Assembly: GCF_004827385.1 (NCBI RefSeq)
Contig: NZ_SRXN01000001.1
Location: forward strand, 310,001-374,000
Reading direction: 5' to 3'
Length of the DNA: 64,000 nt
DNA from: Ensifer sp. MPMI2T
GTDB taxonomy: Bacteria; Pseudomonadota; Alphaproteobacteria; Rhizobiales; Rhizobiaceae
Below the pieces are notes generated by a model. The model was given only the letters and a program-made list of their open reading frames with translations. It ran no database searches and was not told the origin of the DNA. Made by a program: the position numbers and the translations under genes. Shown piece by piece: positions 1 to 8,609 of this stretch; position 1 is the first letter of the stretch, and every line of letters begins with the position of its first letter.

Positions 1-1
1 G

Positions 2-1045
2 CGCAACCGCCGGCAGATCCGCGGCTGGCTCGCAGTCGTTCTCTTCGCTCTGTTCGCCTTGGTGCTCGTAGGCGGTGCGACGCGGTTGACCGAATCCGGT
101 CTTTCGATCACGGAGTGGAAGCCCGTTCATGGCGTCATACCGCCGCTATCTGCCGAGGAATGGGAAGAGGAGTTCCGGCTCTATCAGCGCATTCCGCAGT
201 ACGAGCAGCTCAACAAGGGCATGACGGTCGAGGAGTTCAAGACGATCTTCTGGTGGGAGTGGGCGCATCGGCTGTTGGCGCGCACCATCGGCGTGATCTT
301 CGCCCTGCCGCTTTTCTTCTTCTGGGTGACGGGTCGGATCGAGCGACACTTGAGGTGGCCGCTTATCGGTATTCTCGCGCTCGGCGGTTTCCAGGGCTTC
401 ATCGGCTGGTGGATGGTCTCCTCCGGCCTCGTCGAACGCACGGAAGTCAGCCAGTACCGGCTTGCCACACACCTCGTCATCGCCTGTCTGATCTTTGCGG
501 CTTGCATGTGGATCCTGCGCGGTCTTTGCCCGCATTCGGGCGACGCCGCGCCGACGAAAAGGTCGCGATCGATGGCGGCTATCCTCGCGGCCATGAGCCT
601 GTTCCAGATCTATCTCGGCGCGCTGGTGGCCGGTCTCGACGCGGGCCTCACCTATAATACATGGCCGCTGATGGACGGTGCGGTGATCCCGGGAGGGTTG
701 TTCGTGCAGCAGCCGGCCTGGATCAATCTCTTCGAAAATCCGAAGGCCGTGCAATTCTTCCATCGCGCCGGCGCCTACCTGCTGTTCGCATTGGCACTGG
801 CGCACATGCTTGCCTCATTGCGGGCGGCGCCGGAAACGACGCATGCGCGACGCTCTGTGGTCCTCTTCGGTCTTGTGACGATCCAGGCGATGATCGGCAT
901 CACGACGCTCGTGCTTGAGGTGCCGATCGGCTGGGGCGTCCTGCACCAGGCTGGCGCGCTCGTCGTGCTCGGCTTCGCCATAGCGCATTGGCGCGGCTTC
1001 GTCGGCGAATATCCGAAATCGACGGCGATCGAGCTCCGCGACTAA
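2..1045 (+). CDS. ctaA: Heme A synthase (COX15/CtaA), 5' end missing
   Basis: Converts heme O to heme A in the inner membrane for aa3-type cytochrome oxidase. The reading frame is open from base 2, so the true start lies before the window and only about 347 codons are visible. Family signs are the early [18 protein letters not shown] segment, the [11 protein letters not shown] segment with its heme-ligand-type His, a second His in [24 protein letters not shown] near the C-terminus, and about seven hydrophobic helices. The first in-frame TTG at 59 lies inside the first helix and is not a credible start. The gene converges on argC with a shared terminator between them. Confidence 0.95.
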   Translation, partial: RNRRQIRGWLAVVLFALFALVLVGGATRLTESGLSITEWKPVHGVIPPLSAEEWEEEFRLYQRIPQYEQLNKGMTVEEFKTIFWWEWAHRLLARTIGVIFALPLFFFWVTGRIERHLRWPLIGILALGGFQGFIGWWMVSSGLVERTEVSQYRLATHLVIACLIFAACMWILRGLCPHSGDAAPTKRSRSMAAILAAMSLFQIYLGALVAGLDAGLTYNTWPLMDGAVIPGGLFVQQPAWINLFENPKAVQFFHRAGAYLLFALALAHMLASLRAAPETTHARRSVVLFGLVTIQAMIGITTLVLEVPIGWGVLHQAGALVVLGFAIAHWRGFVGEYPKSTAIELRD

Positions 1046-1060
1046 TCCACTTGCAACGCC

Positions 1061-1101
1061 GAAAAAAGCCCCGACTGGCGACTGTCGGGGGCACTGTTTT
1101 T
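1061..1101. terminator. Bidirectional intrinsic terminator between ctaA and argC
   Basis: A perfect 7-bp stem (CCCCGAC at 1069-1075, GTCGGGG at 1084-1090) with an 8-nt loop is followed by a short T-run on the plus strand. It is preceded by an A-run (1062-1067) that becomes a T-run on the minus strand. It lies between two convergent genes, so it probably stops both transcripts. Confidence 0.75.
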
Positions 1102-1112
1102 CACGCCTTCAT

Positions 1113-2045
1113 TCAGGCTGACAGCATCAGGTCCATGTTCTGGACCGCCGCGCCCGACGCGCCCTTGCCGAGATTGTCGAGCAGGGCGACGAGGTTCACA
1201 TGCGTTCCGCCGCTCGTCCCGAAGACAAAAAGCTTCATGGTGTCCTTGCCTGCGAGCTCCGTTGCGTCGATCCGAGCGAGCTGAGCACTTTCGGCAAGCG
1301 GGGCGACCTCGACGATCGACTGGCCCGCATAGTGCTCGATGAGTGCTGCATGGATGCTTTCCAGTGTCGCGCCGGGGGCAAGATCATCGAGATACAGCGG
1401 CACCTGCACGATCATGCCCTGCGGGAATCTGCCGACGGACGGCGAGAAGATCGGAGCGCGTTCGAGCAGGCCGTGCATCTTCATTTCCGGGACATGCTTA
1501 TGCTTTAGCGCCAACCCGTAGAGGAAATGCGGCGCGCTGATGTGGTCGGGGTTTTGCTCGTCCTCCATCTGCGCGATCATCTGCTTGCCGCCGCCGGTAT
1601 AGCCGGAAACCGCATTGACGGTGACCGGATAGCCATCCGGGAGGATGCCGGCCTGGCGTAGTGGCCGGATCAGGGCGATGGCGCCCGTCGGGTAGCAGCC
1701 AGGGTTGGCGACATGGCGCGCTTCGCGGATCTTTTCCGGCTGCGCCTTGTCCATTTCGGCGAAGCCATAGGCCCAGTCGGGTGCGACGCGATGCGCGGTC
1801 GACGTGTCGATGATGCGTACGCGATTGTTGCCGGCGACCATCGACACGGCTTCGCGCGACGCGTCATCGGGCAGGCAGAGGATGGCAATGTCGGCATCGT
1901 TGAGCAGGTCTTCGCGCATCGCGGCGTTGCGGCGTTCCGCTTCCGGGATCGACAGCAGTTCGACATCCGTACGACCGGCCATGCGGGTGCGGATCTGCAG
2001 CCCGGTGGTGCCGTGTTCGCCATCGATGAAGATCTTCGGTTTCAT
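1113..2045 (-). CDS. argC: N-acetyl-gamma-glutamyl-phosphate reductase (type 2 ArgC)
   Basis: Third step of arginine synthesis: NADPH-dependent reduction of N-acetylglutamyl phosphate to the semialdehyde, in the cytosol. 310 aa is the length of the shorter type 2 family. The N-terminus has a Rossmann-type segment ([18 protein letters not shown]), and the catalytic cysteine is about residue 117 in NPGCYPTG. A conserved [10 protein letters not shown] block lies near the C-terminus. Its other neighbour on the minus strand is the agmatinase gene, so arginine-related metabolism is grouped here, but a palindromic repeat lies between the two genes and cotranscription is unproven. Confidence 0.96.
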   Translation of the reverse strand: MKPKIFIDGEHGTTGLQIRTRMAGRTDVELLSIPEAERRNAAMREDLLNDADIAILCLPDDASREAVSMVAGNNRVRIIDTSTAHRVAPDWAYGFAEMDKAQPEKIREARHVANPGCYPTGAIALIRPLRQAGILPDGYPVTVNAVSGYTGGGKQMIAQMEDEQNPDHISAPHFLYGLALKHKHVPEMKMHGLLERAPIFSPSVGRFPQGMIVQVPLYLDDLAPGATLESIHAALIEHYAGQSIVEVAPLAESAQLARIDATELAGKDTMKLFVFGTSGGTHVNLVALLDNLGKGASGAAVQNMDLMLSA

Positions 2046-2117
2046 GATTTACCTGTTCCTGCAGACGGTTACGGAGATTTCCGGAATCAGTCTGGCATAG
2101 AATTGAATCAATTTCTT

Positions 2118-2222
2118 ACTGCATGTTTCCTTAAATCGTATCCGATTTTAAGGATAAAAACATGCAGCAATCAAAGTGCCACAGCGTCCTTTGCGCGTCT
2201 TATCAGACGCGCGGCGCTGTAG
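2118..2222 (+). repeat. RIME-like palindromic repeat, full copy (family A, copy 1)
   Basis: About 105 bp made of two consecutive palindromes. The first runs from CTGCATG to CATGCAG around TTAAATCG/CGATTTTAA. The second runs from CACAGCG to CGCTGTAG around GCGCGTC/GACGCGC. The same arrangement recurs at 49459 (same orientation) and 54150 and 60268 (reverse), with shorter or decayed copies at 6395, 9082 and 30009. Two adjacent palindromes of about 100 bp fit the published rhizobial intergenic mosaic elements; that name is from memory and not checked by search. Confidence 0.8.
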
Positions 2223-2235
2223 CGGACGCTGCGAA

Positions 2236-3192
2236 TTAGCCGCGCCGTTCCGCGAGCCATTCGGCGCGCAGGCCCAGCATATACATGGCGATCGTCGAGC
2301 CAGCAATGGCGGTCATGTCGGCATGGTCGTAAGCGGGCGCCACTTCGACAACGTCGCTCCCGGCAATGTGGAGAGCGCCGAGTTTGCGCAACACCGAAAG
2401 GATTTTGGCGCTCGACGGACCGCCAGCGACCGGCGTGCCGGTGCCAGGCGCATAAGCGGGGTCGAGGCAATCGATATCGAAGGTCAGATAGGCGGGCTGG
2501 CTGCCGACATGCCGGACGATCATGTCGGCGATCTCCTCGGCGCGCATGTCCTCGACCTCGTAGCCATAGACGATCCTGATGCCGCAATCCTCGGGGGCGT
2601 GGGTCCTGATGCCGATCTGGATCGAACGCTCCACGTCGATCAACCCCTCGCGCGCGGCTCGACCGACAAAGGAGCCATGGTCGATGCGGCCCTTTTCGTC
2701 AGGCCAGGTATCCTGATGGGCGTCGAACTGAACGAGGGCGAGGGGGCCATGCAGGGCGGCGTGAGCCTGGAGTACCGGATAGGTGACAAAATGGTCGCCA
2801 CCGAGCGTCAGCAGATAGGCGCCGGATTTCAGGATCCTCGCCGCCTCACGCTCGATCGTCGCGGGCGTCTTTGTGTGATTGCCGTAGTCGAGCAGGCAGT
2901 CGCCATAGTCGATCGTCGCCATGTCGGCAAAGAGATCGCGCTCGAACGGATATTGCGGATCGTTGTCGAAGATGGCGGAGGCGCGGCGGATCGCCTGCGG
3001 TCCGAAACGGGCGCCAGGGCGGTTGGAGGTCGCTGCGTCGAAGGGAATGCCCCAGACGACGGTGTCCACGCCCTTCAATTGCTTGGTGTATTTCCGCCGC
3101 ATGAAGGAAAGGATCCCGGCGTGAGTGGGATCGGACGCCGCCGCAGTCAGTGATCGTGCCATGATCGCGTGGTCGATCGTCTTGTTTGCCAT
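2236..3192 (-). CDS. speB: Agmatinase (ureohydrolase family)
   Basis: Hydrolyses agmatine to putrescine and urea, a polyamine route in the cytosol. 318 aa. The binuclear manganese signature of the arginase/agmatinase superfamily is complete: GGDHFVTYP, DAHQDTW and DIDCLDPAYAPGTGTP. The conserved DVVEVAPAYDHADMTA block near the C-terminus also fits agmatinase. The leader carries a 7-bp hairpin (3201-3217) ending just before the ribosome binding site. Related ureohydrolases (guanidinobutyrase, proclavaminate amidinohydrolase) cannot be excluded from sequence alone. Confidence 0.88.
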   Translation of the reverse strand: MANKTIDHAIMARSLTAAASDPTHAGILSFMRRKYTKQLKGVDTVVWGIPFDAATSNRPGARFGPQAIRRASAIFDNDPQYPFERDLFADMATIDYGDCLLDYGNHTKTPATIEREAARILKSGAYLLTLGGDHFVTYPVLQAHAALHGPLALVQFDAHQDTWPDEKGRIDHGSFVGRAAREGLIDVERSIQIGIRTHAPEDCGIRIVYGYEVEDMRAEEIADMIVRHVGSQPAYLTFDIDCLDPAYAPGTGTPVAGGPSSAKILSVLRKLGALHIAGSDVVEVAPAYDHADMTAIAGSTIAMYMLGLRAEWLAERRG

Positions 3193-3200
3193 GCCCGTCT

Positions 3201-3259
3201 CCCGTCAGTGTGACGGGACGTTGGACAATCGGTGCCGGCAAGGCAAGAGCTTGCCGGCA
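3201..3259 (-). other. Two hairpins between phhA and speB
   Basis: The first hairpin is CCCGTCA/TGACGGG (3201-3217, 3-nt loop), which sits in the speB leader 8 nt before the start codon. The second is TGCCGGCAAG/CTTGCCGGCA (3233-3259, perfect 10 bp, 7-nt loop), which lies just downstream of phhA. Neither is followed by a T-run on the minus strand. The larger one could be a weak terminator or an mRNA 3'-end stabiliser, and the smaller one could affect speB translation. Confidence 0.45.
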
Positions 3260-3285
3260 AAATCATGTGCATTCGACGCCAGACC

Positions 3286-4077
3286 CTAAGATGCCTTGGC
3301 CTCGAAGGTCGGCGCAAAATCGCCAAGCCTCTTGGCTTCATTGATCCGAGCCGTAATGTCCTCCTCGATGATCGCCTCGAGCTGGGCGAAGCTGTCGATG
3401 ACATAGTAGATCGGCTGGACGATATCGATGCGGTAGGGCGTCCGCAGAACGCTCATCAGATCGAAGGGGCGGAATTCGCAGTCCATCGTCTCCATGGCGT
3501 GGCGCGTCTCGCTCGTTGACGAGACGATACCCGCGCCGTAGCAGCGCCGGCCCTTTGGTGTGTTGATCAGGCCGAACTCGACCGTGAACCAGAAGAAGCG
3601 GAACAGGTGCCACGAATAGTCCTTGCCGAGCTTGACCGCTTTCTGGCCGAAGCGCCGGACGAAATTGGCGTAGCTCTGGTTGGTCAGCAGCGGGCAATGG
3701 CCGAAGACCTCATGGAAGAGGTCCGGTTCCTCGATATAGTCGATGTGCTCCCGGCGGCGCATGAAGGTCGCGAGCGGGAACTTGCCCTGTGACAGGAGCT
3801 CGTAGAAGCGTGAAGGCGGAATAAGCGCCGGCACGCCCTCGACGCCGAAGCCCGTGGTTTCGGCGAGCCTTTGGTTGACGTCCTTGAGCTGCGGAACATG
3901 GTCCGGGTTGAGGCCAAGGGTCCGCACGCCTTCGAGATATTCGTCGCATGCCTTGTCGGCAAGCAGCTTCATCTGCCGCCGATAGAGTTCGCCCCAGACC
4001 GCATCCTCCTCCGGTGTGTAGAGATAGGTGCCGTCCGGTTCCGGCAGCTTCGCGGTGTAGGTGCTTTGCTTGGTCAT
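3286..4077 (-). CDS. phhA: Phenylalanine-4-hydroxylase
   Basis: Iron- and pterin-dependent hydroxylation of phenylalanine to tyrosine. 263 aa, the usual size of bacterial single-domain enzymes with no regulatory ACT domain. The iron triad is visible: His122 and His127 in FHEVFGHCP and Glu167 in FTVEFGL. The conserved PDLFHE and IDIVQP segments are also present. It is transcribed divergently from an Lrp/AsnC-type regulator 112 bp away, which probably controls it in response to an aromatic amino acid. Confidence 0.95.
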   Translation of the reverse strand: MTKQSTYTAKLPEPDGTYLYTPEEDAVWGELYRRQMKLLADKACDEYLEGVRTLGLNPDHVPQLKDVNQRLAETTGFGVEGVPALIPPSRFYELLSQGKFPLATFMRRREHIDYIEEPDLFHEVFGHCPLLTNQSYANFVRRFGQKAVKLGKDYSWHLFRFFWFTVEFGLINTPKGRRCYGAGIVSSTSETRHAMETMDCEFRPFDLMSVLRTPYRIDIVQPIYYVIDSFAQLEAIIEEDITARINEAKRLGDFAPTFEAKAS

Positions 4078-4102
4078 GACGTCTCCTCATTCGTCAGAAC
4101 AG

Positions 4103-4116
4103 ATTGCTGTTGCAAT
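4103..4116. promoter_or_regulatory. Inverted repeat in the phhA/lrp-type divergent promoter
   Basis: ATTGC-TGTT-GCAAT is a perfect 5-bp inverted repeat in the 112-bp divergent region, overlapping a TACAAT-like -10 for phhA on the minus strand. AT-rich dyads of this kind are typical Lrp-family sites. Its assignment to the adjacent regulator is inference. Confidence 0.35.
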
Positions 4117-4189
4117 TGTATCCCCGACGGGCTGAGTATTTGTTTCACAGTTGCCGGTTGTCGGCTTCCTGGCGGGAGGAAATTTCGAA

Positions 4190-4663
4190 ATGCCGTCAGA
4201 TTTGAAGGAATCGTTCCAACCGTTGCGCCGGTTGCTTCGCCTGATCCAGGCCGACGGCGGCCAGTCGCTCGCGGAGCTGGCGGAGAAGGCTGGCATGTCG
4301 CAAAGCTCGGCTTGGCGTCGGCTGCAGGAACTCGAGGCCGATGGCGTGATTCGCAAGCGCGTGGCGCTGCTCGATCCGGCAAAGCTGGATCTGAAGCTCT
4401 GCATCATCGCCCATGTGACGCTCGAGGATCATCATGACGAGGCGATCGCATCGTTCTCAGCCGTGGTCAGGGACAGGCCGGAAATCATGGAATGTTACGC
4501 GCTCTCCGGCACGTTCGACTACATGCTGAAGATCCGGGCGGCTGATGTGGAAAGCTATGACGCGTTCATGACGCGCTACCTGATGCGCAATCCGCATGTG
4601 CGGACAGTGGTGTCGAGCTTCGTGCTGAGGGAGCTCAAGTCGACGACGGAACTGCCGATCTGA
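4190..4663 (+). CDS. Lrp/AsnC family transcriptional regulator
   Basis: 157 aa. An N-terminal winged helix-turn-helix (LAELAEKAGMSQSSAWRRLQ, about residues 23-42) is followed by a RAM/AsnC ligand-binding domain (GTFDYMLKIRAADVESYDAF). The ATG at 4190 was chosen because GGGAGG lies just upstream; an earlier in-frame TTG at 4151 has no such signal. It is divergent from phhA, so local control of phenylalanine hydroxylation is the simplest guess. The effector cannot be read from the sequence. Confidence 0.92.
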   Translation: MPSDLKESFQPLRRLLRLIQADGGQSLAELAEKAGMSQSSAWRRLQELEADGVIRKRVALLDPAKLDLKLCIIAHVTLEDHHDEAIASFSAVVRDRPEIMECYALSGTFDYMLKIRAADVESYDAFMTRYLMRNPHVRTVVSSFVLRELKSTTELPI

Positions 4664-4681
4664 CTCTTTGAAACGACGCAA

Positions 4682-4710
4682 CGAAAAAAGGCCGGGACAT
4701 GCCCGGCCTT
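4682..4710 (-). terminator. Intrinsic terminator of the rplM-rpsI operon
   Basis: A 9-bp perfect stem (AAGGCCGGG/CCCGGCCTT) with a 5-nt loop has an A-run on its left that reads as a T-run on the minus strand. It lies 24 bp past the rpsI stop and also faces the end of the Lrp-type gene. Confidence 0.85.
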
Positions 4711-4733
4711 GGAAGTGCAGTACTGCCCAGCGA

Positions 4734-5201
4734 TTAACGCTTGGAGAACTGGAACGAACGGCGTGCCTTTGCACGGCCGTACTTCTTGCGCTCGACCACG
4801 CGGCTGTCGCGGGTGAGGAAGCCACCGCGCTTCAGAACGGAGCGCAGGCCCGGTTCGAAGTAGGTGAGAGCCTTGGCAATGCCATGACGAACGGCGCCGG
4901 CCTGGCCGGAGAGACCGCCGCCGGCAACGGTCGCGTCGATGTCGAACTGGCCGTCACGGGCAGCTGCGACGATCGGCTGCTGCAGGATCATCTGCAGAAC
5001 CGGGCGAGCGAAGTAAGCCGCATAGGGCTTGCCGTTGATGGTGATCTTGCCGGAGCCGGGCTTGACCCAGACGCGGGCGACAGCGTCCTTGCGCTTGCCG
5101 GTCGCGTAGGAACGGCCCTGCGCGTCGACTTTCTTGACGTGGACCGGAGCAGCCGGTTCCGCGGTCGTGGCGATATCCTTGAGAGCGGAAAGGTCAGCCA
5201 T
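4734..5201 (-). CDS. rpsI: 30S ribosomal protein S9
   Basis: Small-subunit protein whose basic C-terminal tail reaches the P-site tRNA. 155 aa including an N-terminal extension of about 30 residues before the conserved core, common in alphaproteobacteria. Core motifs are [14 protein letters not shown] and the lysine/arginine-rich end [17 protein letters not shown]. It follows rplM with a 2-bp gap, the standard L13-S9 operon, and is closed by a strong terminator. Confidence 0.98.
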   Translation of the reverse strand: MADLSALKDIATTAEPAAPVHVKKVDAQGRSYATGKRKDAVARVWVKPGSGKITINGKPYAAYFARPVLQMILQQPIVAAARDGQFDIDATVAGGGLSGQAGAVRHGIAKALTYFEPGLRSVLKRGGFLTRDSRVVERKKYGRAKARRSFQFSKR

Positions 5202-5203
5202 TA

Positions 5204-5668
5204 TCAGGCGCTCCTTGTGTTCTTGCTGTTCAGCTTGGCGACGTCGAGGACGGTCGGCTGCTGTGCTTCATGCGGGTGGTTGGAGCCGGCGTAAACACGC
5301 AGGTTCTTCATCTGGCGACGGCCGAGCGGGCCGCGCGGAACCATGCGCTCAACGGCTTTCTCGATGACGCGCTCCGGGAAGCGGCCTTCGATGATCTGGC
5401 GCGCGGTGCGCTCCTTGATGCCGCCCGGGTAGCCGGTGTGCCAATAGTACTTCTTGTCGGTGTACTTCTTGCCGGTGAGAACGGCCTTCTCGGCGTTGAT
5501 GACGATGACGTTGTCGCCGTCGTCTACGTGGGGTGTGAAGGTGGCCTTATGCTTGCCGCGCAGGCGGTTTGCGATGATGGAGGCGAGGCGACCGACAACG
5601 AGGCCTTCGGCGTCGATGAGGATCCACTTCTTCTCCACCTCTGCAGGCTTCTGAACGAAGGTTGCCAT
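5204..5668 (-). CDS. rplM: 50S ribosomal protein L13
   Basis: Early-assembly large-subunit protein. 154 aa from the ATG at 5668 ([15 protein letters not shown]), the normal length; upstream in-frame codons are non-conserved. Family motifs are [19 protein letters not shown] and the [15 protein letters not shown] block. First gene of the rplM-rpsI pair. A strong promoter lies at 5790-5818 and a perfect intrinsic terminator lies between that promoter and this gene. Confidence 0.98.
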   Translation of the reverse strand: MATFVQKPAEVEKKWILIDAEGLVVGRLASIIANRLRGKHKATFTPHVDDGDNVIVINAEKAVLTGKKYTDKKYYWHTGYPGGIKERTARQIIEGRFPERVIEKAVERMVPRGPLGRRQMKNLRVYAGSNHPHEAQQPTVLDVAKLNSKNTRSA

Positions 5669-5745
5669 ATCTATACTCTTTCGTTGGACCCGGAAGCGTA
5701 CCGCCGGGCGTTTCTTGTTGCTTGGTTTTGACGCGCAGGGCGGGC

Positions 5746-5775
5746 CAAAAAAGAAGGCGGTCCGAAGGGGACCGC
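5746..5775 (-). terminator. Intrinsic terminator in the rplM leader (possible attenuator)
   Basis: Read on the minus strand, GCGGTCC-CCTTC-GGACCGC is a perfect 7-bp stem followed by CTTCTTTTTT. It lies about 80 nt before rplM and only about 10 nt after the predicted transcription start of the promoter at 5790-5818. It could end the upstream thioesterase transcript, attenuate rplM-rpsI, or release a short RNA of about 40 nt. Confidence 0.75.
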
Positions 5776-5789
5776 GATCTGCGGCCAGC

Positions 5790-5818
5790 TTATACGGAAG
5801 CGCGAAAACGCCGTCAAG
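5790..5818 (-). promoter_or_regulatory. Predicted sigma70 promoter for rplM-rpsI
   Basis: On the minus strand, CTTGAC (5818-5813), a 17-nt spacer and GTATAA (5795-5790) match the CTTGAC-N17-CTATAT pattern of Sinorhizobium housekeeping promoters. The predicted start is near 5783, giving a leader of about 115 nt. Confidence 0.65.
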
Positions 5819-5895
5819 GGCATCTTGTTGTGCCGCGTAAAAGAATGTCATGTGAAATCAATGAATTAGGTGTGTGGTGTGCAGATACCACAGTT

Positions 5896-6327
5896 TTAGC
5901 GCGGCGGAATCGAATAAGTCGCCGTGGCATGAGCAACCAGTTCGTCGCTGCCGACGGGCGTTATCGAAGCGTCGAGAACCGCGAGCCGCTTGCCGAGTTT
6001 CAGGATCCGGCAGGTGCATTCGAGCGGTTCGGGCTCCGGTTTTCTCAGGAAGTTGATGTTGAGGTTGGTGGTGACGGCAAGGGCAACCGGGCCGATATGC
6101 GCAATCAACGCGATATAGGCGGATACGTCGGCAAGCGCGAACAATGTCGGGCCGGACACCGTGCCGCCAGGGCGGATGTGTCGTTCATTCGGATCGAGCC
6201 GCATCGTTGCAAAGCCCGGCCCGGTACCGGTCACGGCGAAGACCTTTCCGTCCGTGTGGACCTGCGGAAAGTCGGTGTCGAGGAAGCTGTTCAACTCGTC
6301 GACGGTCATGATCGGCTGCAGCTTCAT
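5896..6327 (-). CDS. PaaI family hotdog-fold thioesterase
   Basis: 143 aa. The single hotdog domain has the family pattern HIRPGGTVSGPTLFALAD (the helix and active-site region), then NLNINFLRKP. Such proteins hydrolyse acyl- or phenylacetyl-CoA esters, and the substrate is unknown here. The ATG at 6327 has an excellent GAGGAGGAAA ribosome binding site; the upstream in-frame extension to 6477 is arginine-rich and unsupported. Divergent from an enoyl-CoA hydratase, so an acyl-CoA role would fit. Confidence 0.85.
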   Translation of the reverse strand: MKLQPIMTVDELNSFLDTDFPQVHTDGKVFAVTGTGPGFATMRLDPNERHIRPGGTVSGPTLFALADVSAYIALIAHIGPVALAVTTNLNINFLRKPEPEPLECTCRILKLGKRLAVLDASITPVGSDELVAHATATYSIPPR

Positions 6328-6394
6328 CGCTTTCCTCCTCTTTTCTGCGCTCGTTACAGGATGTCCGCGGCGATCGCGCAAGCTGGAAAATGGT

Positions 6395-6446
6395 CTTACA
6401 GCGCGGCGCGGCTTATTCGGAGCGCAGAGGGCGCTATTTGCTGTAG
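6395..6446 (-). repeat. Decayed RIME-like palindrome (family A, reverse orientation)
   Basis: CTTACAGCG...GCTGTAG with an internal GCGCGGC/GGAGCGC arm follows the second palindrome of the family A repeat in reverse, with many substitutions. It lies in the 182-bp divergent gap between the thioesterase and enoyl-CoA hydratase genes. Confidence 0.45.
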
Positions 6447-6509
6447 GCTTGAAAGAGCGGCTTGAGCGGCGTACCACGCGTCGCCAACAGCAATCATTCG
6501 GAGAAGGTC

Positions 6510-7331
6510 ATGGCGGACGTCGTTTCATTCAGGAAGGAAGAGCCGAACGGCTTGCTGCTGCGCGAGGTAAACGGCCCGGTCCTGCGGTTGACGCTCAACA
6601 ACCAGCCGGCGAATGTCCTTTCGATTGCATTGATGGAGGCGCTTCTGGCCGAGTTCGATGCGGTCGCCTCCTCGAAGGACATCAAGGTGATCGTGATCGC
6701 GGCTTCAGGCAAGCTCTTCTCCGCCGGCCATGATCTCAAGGAAATGACTCTGCATCGGGCCGACGAAGATCGCGGCCGGGCCTTCTTCGAGCGCACGATC
6801 CGGCTTGCTGCCGACCTGATGCTGAAGATCACCCGGGTGCCTCAGGCGGTGATCGCCGAGATCGATGGTCTCGCGACGGCCGCCGGCTGCCAGTTGGTGG
6901 CAAGCTGCGATCTTGCGATCTGCACCGACAGTTCGACCTTCTGCACGCCCGGCGTGAACATCGGCCTCTTCTGTTCGACGCCGATGGTTGCGCTCTCGCG
7001 CGCCGCCCACCGCAAGCAGGCGATGGAGATGTTATTGACCGGCGAGACGATCGACGCCTCCACGGCCAAGGATTTCGGCCTCGTCAATCGCATCGTCCCG
7101 CAGCAGTATCTCCGCCAGGTGGTGGACAAATACGCCGCCGTCATTGCCTCGAAGTCGCCGCAGGCACTGAAAATCGGCAAGGAAGCCTTCTATCGGCAGG
7201 CTGACCTGCCATTGGCGGACGCCTATGACTATGCGGTCGGTGTGATGGTCGAGAACATGCTCGCGCGCGACGCGGAAGAAGGTATCGGGGCTTTTCTCGG
7301 CAAGCGGATGCCGGAGTGGAAGGAAGATTAA
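6510..7331 (+). CDS. Enoyl-CoA hydratase/isomerase family protein
   Basis: 273 aa crotonase-fold protein. Oxyanion-hole segments are visible: FSAGHDLKEM (about residues 70-79) and IDGLATAAGCQLVASCDLAI. The usual hydratase glutamates are not clearly both present: the second segment has a Cys/Gln-rich context (AAGCQLVA) and CTPGVNIGLFCSTPMVALSR. The exact reaction is therefore uncertain. The start at 6510 has GGAGAAGG upstream and removes an unsupported 16-residue extension. Its stop overlaps the start of the small gene that follows, suggesting coupling. Confidence 0.9.
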   Translation: MADVVSFRKEEPNGLLLREVNGPVLRLTLNNQPANVLSIALMEALLAEFDAVASSKDIKVIVIAASGKLFSAGHDLKEMTLHRADEDRGRAFFERTIRLAADLMLKITRVPQAVIAEIDGLATAAGCQLVASCDLAICTDSSTFCTPGVNIGLFCSTPMVALSRAAHRKQAMEMLLTGETIDASTAKDFGLVNRIVPQQYLRQVVDKYAAVIASKSPQALKIGKEAFYRQADLPLADAYDYAVGVMVENMLARDAEEGIGAFLGKRMPEWKED

Positions 7332-7564
7332 TGGCGCGGATAACAAAATTTGAGTTGGGTGCGATGGATAGGTTTCAGTTGCACGATGAAGTTGAAGCGA
7401 AGATCTTTATTCAGGATTTTGATGGGCGAAAGCTATTGCAGGTTTCGACCTATGGCAGAAATAGTCGCCAAGAAATCGGCAAGCTTAGCCAAACCTTTCA
7501 GTTGGACGAAAATGCAGCGCGCGAGCTGTTTGACATTTTGAAGAATGAGTTCTCTTTCAAATAG
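7331..7564 (+). CDS. Small conserved-type protein of unknown function (77 aa)
   Basis: The ATG overlaps the last base of the upstream TAA, so it is probably translated by coupling to the hydratase gene. 77 aa, soluble, with no transmembrane segment or signal peptide; it contains FELGAMDRFQLHDEVEAKIF and a C-terminal helix DENAARELFDILKNEF. Base use is clearly more AT-rich than its neighbours (TTT, ATA, AAA, TTG codons), a sign of recent arrival or weak codon selection. No family could be assigned with confidence. Confidence 0.75.
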   Translation: MARITKFELGAMDRFQLHDEVEAKIFIQDFDGRKLLQVSTYGRNSRQEIGKLSQTFQLDENAARELFDILKNEFSFK

Positions 7565-7575
7565 GCAGACGCTCT

Positions 7576-8412
7576 TTACGCAAGCTTGAGGAGCAACGCG
7601 CCGAGCGCAATGACCGCTGCGGCGGCGATGCGCCAGATGCTGACGCGTTCCTTGAGGAAGACGACGGAGATCACGACCGCAAAGAAGATCGATGTCTCCC
7701 GGAGCGCAGCAACCGTTGCGACCGGCGCCTTGGTCATCGCCCAGAGTGCGAGCCCGTAGGCGCCGATCGATCCGGCGCCGCCGATCAGTCCGCGCCACCA
7801 GTGATGGTGGACATGGCGCAGCACAGGCTTGACGCCGCGCCGGACGAACGCCCAGGCGAAGAGAAGCACGGGCGGCAGCAGCGCCATCCACAGCGTGTAG
7901 GAAATCGGGTTCCCGGAGAGCCGGGCGCCGATGCCGTCGACATAGGTGTAACAGGCGATGACGCAGGCATTGGCAAGTGCGAGCAGGATCGCATGCTTGC
8001 CACCCTTGCGGGATTCGAAGGCGAGCGTGAGCACGCCGGCGCAAATCGTCATGATGCCGGCGACGGCCCCGCGGCTCAGTTCCTCGCCCACAACGACGCT
8101 GCTCGTCGAGGCGACGATGAGCGGTGCGACGCCGCGCATCAGCGGATAGACGAGGCCGATGTCACCGGCGCGATAGGATGCCGCTACCAGCTGGAAGTAG
8201 ACGAACTGGAAGACCGCCGAAACCAGGATGAAGGGCCACGCTTCCGATCTGGGGAGCGGCAGGAACGGCAGGAAAGGCACGGCCACCGCGGCCGCCCCGA
8301 GCGCAACCATGGCCGCATCCAGCGACTTTTCCGAACCAGCCTTGACGAGTGCGTTCCAGGTTGCGTGCAGAAGCGCCCCGAAGAGGACGAGCACGATAAC
8401 ATCAAGCGGCAA
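7576..8412 (-). CDS. DMT superfamily (EamA-type) transporter
   Basis: 278 aa with about ten hydrophobic segments in two homologous halves, the drug/metabolite transporter layout. Typical features are the opening VLFGALLHATWNALVKAG, a mid-protein QLVAASYRAGDIGLVYPLMR segment, and a second-half ALRETSIFFAVVISVVFLKE block. Likely an inner-membrane exporter of an amino acid or small metabolite; substrate unknown. It converges on the small gene ending at 7564 with 11 bp between them and no clear terminator. Confidence 0.88.
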   Translation of the reverse strand: MPLDVIVLVLFGALLHATWNALVKAGSEKSLDAAMVALGAAAVAVPFLPFLPLPRSEAWPFILVSAVFQFVYFQLVAASYRAGDIGLVYPLMRGVAPLIVASTSSVVVGEELSRGAVAGIMTICAGVLTLAFESRKGGKHAILLALANACVIACYTYVDGIGARLSGNPISYTLWMALLPPVLLFAWAFVRRGVKPVLRHVHHHWWRGLIGGAGSIGAYGLALWAMTKAPVATVAALRETSIFFAVVISVVFLKERVSIWRIAAAAVIALGALLLKLA

Positions 8413-8609
8413 AACGAACCTCGGCGGGACGATGTGGGGCGCTCCGCGTTTGTGGCGTCGCGCCGGACAAAAAGCAACCGGATTCGGTCATGCGAACGGG
8501 AAATCTCCGGACCGTTGTTGAAATGGCGAATGATCCTGCCCGCTTCGGTTGACTTGCGGGCATGCGAGCCCAAGTATCCAGAGGTGCAAGTGACCTTGGA
8601 TATGCAAGC

